In this document: in pieces, positions 4,272-6,569 of the stretch | Layout: each line of letters opens with the position of its first letter | Position numbering within the stretch: the first letter of the stretch is position 1 | Assembly: GCA_023435855.1 (NCBI GenBank) | Contig: JAEZLG010000030.1 | Span: 1-6,569 of the forward strand | Direction: 5' to 3' | Source of the DNA: Bacillota bacterium | GTDB taxonomy: Bacteria > Bacillota > Clostridia > Christensenellales > CAG-138 | DNA length: 6,569 nucleotides | Program-made: the position numbers and the translations under genes | The notes under the pieces: model-generated | The model's database searches: none | The model's input: the letters and a program-made list of their open reading frames with translations, nothing else | Told to the model about the DNA's origin: nothing

Positions 4272-4352
4272 CGGGTATGTGTGCGGCGAACGGACGCCGC
4301 AATACGCACCCGCGCGGATCTTGCGCGTCGTGCCTTTCTTTATGTAGAAAGG
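4272..4352 (+). promoter_or_regulatory. Structured rpsB mRNA leader, possible S2 autoregulatory element
   Basis: The leader opens with a long hairpin. CGGGT (4272-4276) pairs with ACCCG (4308-4312), TGTG (4278-4281) with TACG (4303-4306) including wobble pairs, and TGCGGCG (4282-4288) with CGCCGCA (4295-4301), closing a six-base loop. CGCGC/GCGCG then forms a short stem near 4311-4327. CCTTTCT (4333-4339) pairs with AGAAAGG (4346-4352). No T-run follows, so control would be translational or through stability rather than by a terminator. Many ribosomal protein operons are autoregulated through such leaders; whether S2 binds this one is inference. Confidence 0.5.
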
Positions 4353-4409
4353 TTCGCGTTAAGAAATGATGCGCGGGGAGGATATTAAAAACGAGGAGGA
4401 AACTTATCT

Positions 4410-5147
4410 ATGTCCGTAATTTCCATGAAACAGCTCCTTGAGGCCGGCGTGCACTTCGGTCACCAGACCCGCCGCTGGAATCCCAAAATGAAGGAGTACA
4501 TCTTCACCGAGCGCAACGGCATCTACATCATCGACCTTCAAAAGACCGTCAAAAAGGCGGAGGAAGCTTATTACTTCGTCCGTGATATCGCTATGCAGGG
4601 CGAATCGATTCTGTTTGTCGGCACCAAGAAGCAGGCGCAGGAAAGTATCGAGCAGGAAGCCCGCCGCTGCGAAATGTTCTTCGTGAACCAGCGCTGGCTC
4701 GGTGGCATGCTGACGAACTTTAAGACCATGCAGTCTCGTATAGCGCGTCTTCGCAAGATTGACAAGATGGAAGCCGACGGCGATTTCAATCTGCTTCCCA
4801 AGAAGGAAGTCATCAAGCTGAAGGCCGAGAGGGAAAAGCTTGAAAAGAACCTCGGCGGCATCAAGGATATGAAGCGCCTACCGGGTGCTATGTTCATCGT
4901 CGATCCGCGCAAGGAGCACATCGCCATATTGGAAGCCCATGCGCTGGGTATCCCCGTGGTAGCGATTGTCGATACTAACTGCGACCCCGACGAAGTTGAT
5001 TACCCCATCCCGGGCAATGACGACGCCATTCGTGCTGTCAAGCTTATCGCCTCCAAGATCGCCGATGCGGTGCTCGAAGGCAGGCAGGGCGAACAAATGG
5101 AAGCCGCCGCTGAAGAATCCGCCAAAGCGGAAGAAGAAGACTTTTAA
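4410..5147 (+). CDS. rpsB: 30S ribosomal protein S2
   Basis: A complete 245-residue S2, of normal length. S2 joins late in 30S assembly and bridges the head and body of the small subunit. The family signatures are unmistakable: LLEAGVHFGHQTRRWNPKM near the N-terminus, GIYIIDLQKT, ILFVGTKKQAQ (residues 67-77), NQRWLGGMLTN, and PGAMFIVDPRKEHIAILEA in the C-terminal half. The segment between about 103 and 150 is the charged helical hairpin of S2. The last 20 or so residues are strongly acidic, as in many Bacillota. The start follows AGGAGG (4394-4399), ten bases before ATG, downstream of a structured leader. tsf begins 20 bases after the stop, the near-universal bacterial rpsB-tsf order, so the two are co-transcribed. 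Confidence 0.99.
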   Translation: MSVISMKQLLEAGVHFGHQTRRWNPKMKEYIFTERNGIYIIDLQKTVKKAEEAYYFVRDIAMQGESILFVGTKKQAQESIEQEARRCEMFFVNQRWLGGMLTNFKTMQSRIARLRKIDKMEADGDFNLLPKKEVIKLKAEREKLEKNLGGIKDMKRLPGAMFIVDPRKEHIAILEAHALGIPVVAIVDTNCDPDEVDYPIPGNDDAIRAVKLIASKIADAVLEGRQGEQMEAAAEESAKAEEEDF

Positions 5148-5167
5148 TCCTTGGGAGGTTCATTGAT

Positions 5168-5821
5168 ATGTTCACAGCTAAAGACGTAATGGCCCTGCGT
5201 GAGTTGACCGGCGCGGGCATGATGGATTGCAAAAAAGCCCTCACCGAGTGTGAAGGCAATATGGAAAAGGCCGCGGATTATCTCCGCGAGAAGAGCCTTG
5301 CGAGCAACGCCAAGAAGGCCGGCCGCATCGCCGCTGAAGGTATTGTGGATGCCTATGTCCACATGGGCGGCAAAATCGGCGTACTTCTTGAGGTTAACTG
5401 CGAGACCGATTTCGTGGCGAAGACCAACGAATTCAAAACACTCGTGCATGATATCGCTATGCAGATAGCGGCCGCGAAGCCCACCTGTATCCGTAAGGAA
5501 GACGTGGACCAATCTGAGATCGAGAAGGAAAAGGAAATTCTTCGTGCGCAAGCTCTCAACGAGCCTAAGCCCAAGCCCCTCGCCATCATTGATAAGATGG
5601 TGGAAGGCCGCATCGAAAAGTATTACAAAGAGGTTTGCCTTTTAGAGCAGCCCTTTGTGAAGGACCCCGATCAGACCGTACAGCAGCTCGTGAATGCCGC
5701 TTCCGCCAAAATCGGCGAGAAGATCAGCGTTCGTAGATTCGTACGTTACGAAATGGGAGAGGGCCTCCAGAAACGCCAGGACAACTTCGCCGAAGAAGTC
5801 ATGGGTCAGATGAGCAAATAA
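5168..5821 (+). CDS. tsf: Translation elongation factor Ts
   Basis: A complete 217-residue EF-Ts, the guanine nucleotide exchange factor that releases GDP from EF-Tu. The N-terminal domain (about 1-45) is the family's UBA-like three-helix bundle with LRELTGAGMMDCKKAL and EKAADYLREK. The EF-Ts signature VNCETDFVAKTNEF follows; Asp81 and Phe82 of its TDFVA core (residues 80-84) insert into EF-Tu. The C-terminal part has the usual LLEQPFVKD and GEKISVRRFVRYEMGEGL. It is shorter than the Escherichia coli (283 residues) or Bacillus subtilis (about 293) proteins and closer to the short form of Thermus (196). It therefore probably has a reduced core without the extra C-terminal module. The start follows GGGAGG at 5153-5158. 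A strong terminator lies nine bases after the stop. Confidence 0.99.
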   Translation: MFTAKDVMALRELTGAGMMDCKKALTECEGNMEKAADYLREKSLASNAKKAGRIAAEGIVDAYVHMGGKIGVLLEVNCETDFVAKTNEFKTLVHDIAMQIAAAKPTCIRKEDVDQSEIEKEKEILRAQALNEPKPKPLAIIDKMVEGRIEKYYKEVCLLEQPFVKDPDQTVQQLVNAASAKIGEKISVRRFVRYEMGEGLQKRQDNFAEEVMGQMSK

Positions 5822-5829
5822 TTCCTGAG

Positions 5830-5858
5830 AAAGGAACACCGATAGGTGTTCCTTTTTT
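5830..5858 (+). terminator. Intrinsic terminator of rpsB-tsf
   Basis: AAAGGAACACC (5830-5840) pairs perfectly with GGTGTTCCTTT (5845-5855) around the loop GATA, running into six T residues. This is the cleanest terminator in the window and ends the rpsB-tsf transcript before pyrH. Confidence 0.93.
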
Positions 5859-5886
5859 GATATGCAGAAAAAGGTATTTCTAGAAT
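5857..5886 (+). promoter_or_regulatory. Possible pyrH promoter
   Basis: TTGATA (5857-5862) and TAGAAT (5881-5886) each differ from consensus at one base and are 18 bases apart. Transcription would begin near 5893, only about 13 bases before the pyrH ATG, right at its G-rich ribosome binding site. The -35 overlaps the tail of the tsf terminator, as compact promoters often do. The very short leader is the main doubt. Confidence 0.45.
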
Positions 5887-5905
5887 TTATTTGGGGGAAA
5901 GTCTA

Positions 5906-6569
5906 ATGGAAAACAGCATTCGCTACAAGCGCATATCCATAAAGCTGTCGGGAGAAGCACTTGCGGGCAAAAACGATGTACTCGATTTTAATGCGGTTGG
6001 CGCTATCGCGCGTCAGCTCAAGCTTTTACATGAAAGCGGCGTGGAGGTTGGTGTAACCGTTGGCGCGGGCAATATTTGGCGCGGTAGGAGCAGCGGCGCT
6101 ATGGAGCGAAACCGTGCGGACCAAATGGGTATGCTTGCCACCATCATCAACTCTCTTGCGCTGCAGGATGCACTTGAAAAGATTAATGTGCCGTCTGTCG
6201 TTATGTCGTCGACCGATGTGCCGCGCTTTTGTGAAAGCTATACCTCGCGCGGCGCTTTAGCGGCCTTAAACGAAGGCAAATTGGTTATTTTCGCGGCGGG
6301 AAGCGGGCTTCCGTTCTTCTCTACCGATACAGCCGCTGCGCTTAAGGCGGCGGAGATTCATGCCGACGCACTGCTGTTAGCGAAAAACGTGGACGGTGTC
6401 TATTCCTGTGACCCGAATTCCGATAAGTCCGCAGTGCGCTATGATACTTTAACGTATAAAGAGGTTGTAGAAAAGGAACTTCACGCGACGGACCTTACCG
6501 CCATTACGCTGTGCATGGAGCAAAACATCCCCATTCTCGTGTTTTCCATGAAGGAGGAAGGCTCGATTC
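5906..6569 (+). CDS. pyrH: UMP kinase (3' end outside window)
   Basis: The first 221 residues of a hexameric bacterial UMP kinase of the amino acid kinase fold, which phosphorylates UMP to UDP with ATP in pyrimidine nucleotide synthesis. Directly visible are YKRISIKLSGEALAG (residues 7-21, phosphate-binding Lys and Gly), the glycine-rich loop GAGNIWRG (53-60), ADQMGMLATIINSLALQDAL, the IFAAGSGLPFFSTDTAA segment (128-144), and KNVDGVYSCDP (160-170). About 20 C-terminal residues are missing at the window edge. Some usually invariant spots differ: GAGN rather than GGGN, and SSTDVPRF where many enzymes have SAIEMPQ. The fold motifs are otherwise intact, so I expect an active enzyme. The start follows GGGGGAAA (5893-5900). 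The rpsB-tsf-pyrH(-frr) order is widespread in bacteria; frr would be expected next. Confidence 0.96.
   Translation, partial: MENSIRYKRISIKLSGEALAGKNDVLDFNAVGAIARQLKLLHESGVEVGVTVGAGNIWRGRSSGAMERNRADQMGMLATIINSLALQDALEKINVPSVVMSSTDVPRFCESYTSRGALAALNEGKLVIFAAGSGLPFFSTDTAAALKAAEIHADALLLAKNVDGVYSCDPNSDKSAVRYDTLTYKEVVEKELHATDLTAITLCMEQNIPILVFSMKEEGSI

Noticed and set aside
5168..5300. A link between the UBA-like domain of EF-Ts and the ubiquitin gene in the same window
   Set aside because: The UBA-like N-terminus is standard in EF-Ts everywhere and contacts EF-Tu; its nearness to a ubiquitin gene is coincidence.

Overview
The window looks like a piece of a Bacillota (Firmicutes) chromosome, most likely from an uncultured or gut-type member of the Clostridia. 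The evidence is a Clostridium-type NifS/NifU pair, the low-GC Gram-positive trio ireB-ruvX-DUF1292, strong AGGAGG ribosome binding sites, a sortase-type wall anchor and the order rpsB-tsf-pyrH. All genes I accept lie on the + strand.

Layout: bases 1-736 hold the 3' end of a cysteine desulfurase gene (nifS) and the complete scaffold gene nifU, closed by an intrinsic terminator. Bases 814-3130 are an accessory stretch. It carries (i) a gene for a secreted, predicted wall-anchored protein whose mature N-terminus is a near-complete eukaryotic-type ubiquitin, (ii) a 52-residue small membrane protein, and (iii) about 640 bases of non-coding DNA with hairpin repeats and a palindromic MITE-like element. 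Bases 3130-4234 are a compact operon, ireB-ruvX-DUF1292. From 4238 an extended -10 promoter drives rpsB and tsf, through a leader that begins with a long hairpin. After the tsf terminator comes pyrH, which runs off the right edge.

The housekeeping genes cover Fe-S cluster assembly, cell-envelope stress control (IreB), rRNA processing or resolvase-like activity (RuvX/YqgF), translation (S2, EF-Ts) and pyrimidine nucleotide supply (UMP kinase). The exceptional item is the ubiquitin gene. By my own alignment 60 of 76 residues match human ubiquitin and all seven lysines are kept. The C-terminal Gly-Gly is missing because the ubiquitin runs directly into an InlB-type B-repeat. An Ig-like region and a VPQTG wall-sorting signal follow. 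The signal peptide ends exactly before ubiquitin Met1. The simplest reading is a horizontally acquired eukaryotic ubiquitin shown on the outside of a bacterium, unable to be conjugated through its own C-terminus. Its function is unknown.
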